A program made the position numbers and the translations under genes. The notes beneath the pieces were generated by a model. The model saw only the letters and a list, made by a program, of their open reading frames with translations. It was not told where the DNA came from and did not search any database. A DNA stretch of 64,000 bases from Centrapalus pauciflorus (lineage: Eukaryota; Streptophyta; Magnoliopsida; Asterales; Asteraceae): NCBI GenBank assembly GCA_020465985.1, contig JAANYP010006939.1:158501-222500 (forward strand), given 5' to 3'. Of the stretch, positions 62,046-64,000 are shown in pieces; position 1 is the first letter of the stretch; each line of letters begins with the position of its first letter.

Positions 62046-62516
62046 ATCTGATGATGATACAGACTCTTTCCAGTCACAAGTCTCAGCCATGAGTCTCTTC
62101 TGCTTGTTGGAAGCCACTGAGTCTTCCAATTTCCTCAACTTAGCCATGGCCATTAGGTACTTAACCCTGTAGCCATCGTCTTTATTTGTCTTGTATGGTT
62201 TGGATGAGGAGCCAACAACTTAAGACACACAGTCAGCAGTTATATGGCCAGTCTTGCCACATTTAAAGCACTCAGCGTTAGTTTTGTGAAATGCTTTCTT
62301 TTTTATGGCACCTGACTTCTTTTATAGCATCTTTCCACCAAACCTCTTCTTATTGAATTTTCTGACAAGCATAGCAATCATTTACTCATCATAAGATTTA
62401 GTAAGATCTTCGCAGTCTTCTTCCTCTGACAATTCTTCCATTTTACCATCAGCCTATTGATCAGCTTGTCTGAACACATCACACACCTGACCAGCAGGTT
62501 GTCTCACGCTGGCCAC
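62046..62516 (-). pseudogene. Copia-4 Gag first zinc knuckle
   Basis: One frame with in-frame stops near 62514, 62456, 62380 and 62221. Knuckle CFKCGKTGHITADC at about 62240-62285, preceded by MLVRKFNKKRFGGK and followed by YRVKYLMAMAKLRKLEDSV, which reads on into 52866 across Copia-3. The paired second knuckle is at 51304-51777. Confidence 0.75.
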
Positions 62517-63254
62517 TTAGGCAGCACCTCTTTTGGATATCTCTAAGGCATTTCTTTTCTGTTTCCTTGATTGTTCATCATTCAACAAGGATCCATAGAG
62601 ATTTACCAGATCCATGCCTCTGATGGTGCCTGAGTTTCTGAGGATAGTAGAGAAGTAATTCCATTCCTCAGGCAGAATGTTCAAAAATTTGTTCACCAAA
62701 GTTAAGCTGTCTTTAGTGATCCCAACAGCTTTGAGATCATTTATCAATGCAGTGAACCTGGTGTAGGTTTCAGTGAGTGACTCCTTTGGCTTTGCAAAGA
62801 ACAGTTCATACTGTCTAACAAGATTCTTGATCCTGTTATCCAGTGTGATAGTGGGACCATCATAGACGGTACACAAAGTATCCCACATCTCCTTTGCAGT
62901 CTTCATTTTTTCAACCTGTTTGAACACATCATCAGGAAGAGAAATAACAAGGTTGTTCCTAGCCTTTGCATCAAGTGCAACCAGCCTTTTGTCTTCATCA
63001 GACCATTGAGATTTTGCCTTCTTAATAGTCCCGACTTCAGGAATAGCTCCTTCAGCAGCAAGAGTTATAGTAGTAACAGAAGTTGGCACATAGGGACCTT
63101 CCATTACTATCTCTGGCAGTTGTACATCCAGATTCTCCAAATAGAGCATCATTCTACACTTCCAGCCAGAGAAGTTTTGATGATTGAACTTGGGAGGTTT
63201 TGCCATTGAACCATTGTCATAGTAAGAGGAGGAGCTGGCAGCACTGTTGTGCAT
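62517..63254 (-). CDS. Copia-4 Gag N-terminal domain
   Basis: 245 codons from MHNSAASSSSYYDNG. It has the N-terminal Gag signature FNHQNFSGWKCRMMLYLENLD, then NLVISLPDDVFKQV, EMWDTLCTVYDG, RQYELFFAKPKESLTE, YTRFTALINDLKA and VNKFLNILPEEWNYF. The ATG is 53 bases from the primer site, a short leader compared with Copia-1 and Copia-2. Ends at a TAA in RGAA*VASV. Confidence 0.85.
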   Translation of the reverse strand: MHNSAASSSSYYDNGSMAKPPKFNHQNFSGWKCRMMLYLENLDVQLPEIVMEGPYVPTSVTTITLAAEGAIPEVGTIKKAKSQWSDEDKRLVALDAKARNNLVISLPDDVFKQVEKMKTAKEMWDTLCTVYDGPTITLDNRIKNLVRQYELFFAKPKESLTETYTRFTALINDLKAVGITKDSLTLVNKFLNILPEEWNYFSTILRNSGTIRGMDLVNLYGSLLNDEQSRKQKRNALEISKRGAA

Positions 63255-63306
63255 GGTGGGAAATAGGAAGAAATGAGAGATCTAGAGTTAACATACACTA
63301 TAAATT

Positions 63307-63318
63307 GCTCTGATACCA
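63307..63318 (-). other. Copia-4 primer binding site (tRNA-iMet)
   Basis: TGGTATCAGAGC on the minus strand, two bases inside the LTR end. Confidence 0.9.
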
Positions 63319-63320
63319 AT

Positions 63321-64000
63321 TGTAGGTCCCTAAAGGTTTTCCTAGCATGTTGCTCTAAGCTGTACACAGGGGGGGGGGGGGTTGAATACAACTATTAAAA
63401 AATTCAACACACTTCTTAATGTTTGTATGTATTATCAACAAGTGTTAATTACAAACAAGCTTGAACTGCGGAAAGTTCAAGCTTAGATGACAGATACAAC
63501 ATATGTTCTACTAATTTAAGGCAAATTCAGACCAATTTCAATGAATACACTCACAAAGATGAACTCACTAATATTACAAGACAGACAGATAGACACCTTG
63601 AACAAGAACTGCTTGGAGACACTTAACTGTTTTATTCAAGCAGACTTTGCATGCATGAAAACACTCTTCTTTGAACGTTCTGAATATCACACTCTTGGTT
63701 ATCTCACATTCCTTAGAAGCTTCCTTTTATACCCTCATAGAGAATCCCAGTGAAACTTCCTCATTGGATGCAGTGATAGTGGAGTGTCTTGCCAAAAAGA
63801 CAAACTTACTTTTCTGCACGTTTTGACAAAACAACATTTGTCTTTACATTGTAGAATCTTTATCTTTTCCTTTTTGTCTCTGTTGCAGAATGATTTAACC
63901 TAAAGAAGAATGTCAACTTTAAACCTTTCATCATCTGCTATGGCCATTTTGATATAAGAAATGGTCTGTCACCCATTTCAAATATCCACTTTGTATTCAT
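63321..64000 (-). repeat. Copia-4 5' LTR, cut by the window edge (at least 680 bp)
   Basis: The minus strand ends AGGGACCTACA next to the primer site. It contains 13 G in a row at 63369-63381 (C on the coding strand) and a TATA box GGGTATAAAAGG at about 63723-63735. Its last 41 bases match the LTR fragment at 13408-13448 with three mismatches, which predicts that the LTR continues about 340 bp past the window, total about 1 kb. Confidence 0.8.

Larger units (their letters stand above)
49516..64000 (-). mobile_element. Copia-4, Ty1/copia element split by Copia-3 and cut by Copia-2
   Basis: Pieces are 5' LTR from 63321 past the window edge, primer site, gag (63254 to 62046, then 52866 to 51304 after the Copia-3 insertion), PR, INT and the start of RT, which stops dead at 49516 against the Copia-2 LTR. 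The coding sequence is continuous across Copia-3 (SVSSSD then EEDNN). The remainder (RT, RNase H, 3' LTR) is either left of the window or partly represented by 13408 to about 14-15 kb. The LTR is at least 680 bp. Confidence 0.8.

Noticed and set aside
1..64000. Host protein-coding genes or RNA genes
   Set aside because: All long ORFs with recognisable domains belong to retrotransposons; the remaining ORFs are LTR, leader or antisense shadows.

Overview
This window is plant nuclear DNA made almost entirely of transposable elements. I find no host gene, rRNA, tRNA or CRISPR array. The copia gag-pol proteins with paired zinc knuckles, the extra ORF after pol, and chromodomain gypsy elements with LTRs near 2 kb point to a large eudicot genome. 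From memory of annotated proteins I favour an asterid, possibly Asteraceae; that attribution is inference. All elements read on the minus strand except Copia-3, which reads on the plus strand.

Layout. Bases 1-13407 hold Copia-1: 5' LTR 12792-13407, gag, PR-INT-RT-RH, a 3 kb spacer with a Ds-like hAT insertion (3094-3978), and an extra ORF running off the left edge. Bases 13408-13787 are part of another copia LTR. Copia-2 occupies 13841-17723 and resumes at 45543-49515, because a 27.8 kb gypsy complex (17724-45542) sits inside its gag-linker. That complex is flanked by a perfect TGGAC duplication. Its outer element, GypA1, carries GypB1 (18503-27338, duplication CTCAC) inside its 3' LTR, a truncated GypA2 (30993 to about 33136) inside pol, and GypB2 (34312-43040, duplication GAATG) inside gag. 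Copia-4 (49516-52866 and 62046-64000) is split by Copia-3 (52867-62045), and Copia-2 appears to be inserted in Copia-4 at 49515/49516. The inferred order is Copia-4 first, then Copia-2 and Copia-3 into it, then GypA1 into Copia-2, then GypA2, GypB1 and GypB2 into GypA1. Copia-1 entered the LTR piece at 13408.

How the parts work. Each LTR element encodes or once encoded Gag (particle), protease, reverse transcriptase, RNase H and integrase, primed from initiator tRNA-Met; every primer site seen is TGGTATCAGAGC or one base off. The gypsy elements end in a chromodomain-like tail. No element is intact: all carry stops, frameshifts or deletions. GypB1 has nearly identical LTRs and is the youngest large insertion.

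The most interesting signal is an 89-nt GT-AG intron-like sequence at the same place in the RT of both GypB elements (22660-22748 and 38403-38491). It is precisely absent from GypA1, and removing it restores the reading frame in both GypB copies. Also notable are a probable copia-copia recombinant with mismatched ends, mosaic LTR divergence in GypB2, and TCGAA or GGTCCGAA motif arrays in the leaders, LTRs and spacers of unrelated families.
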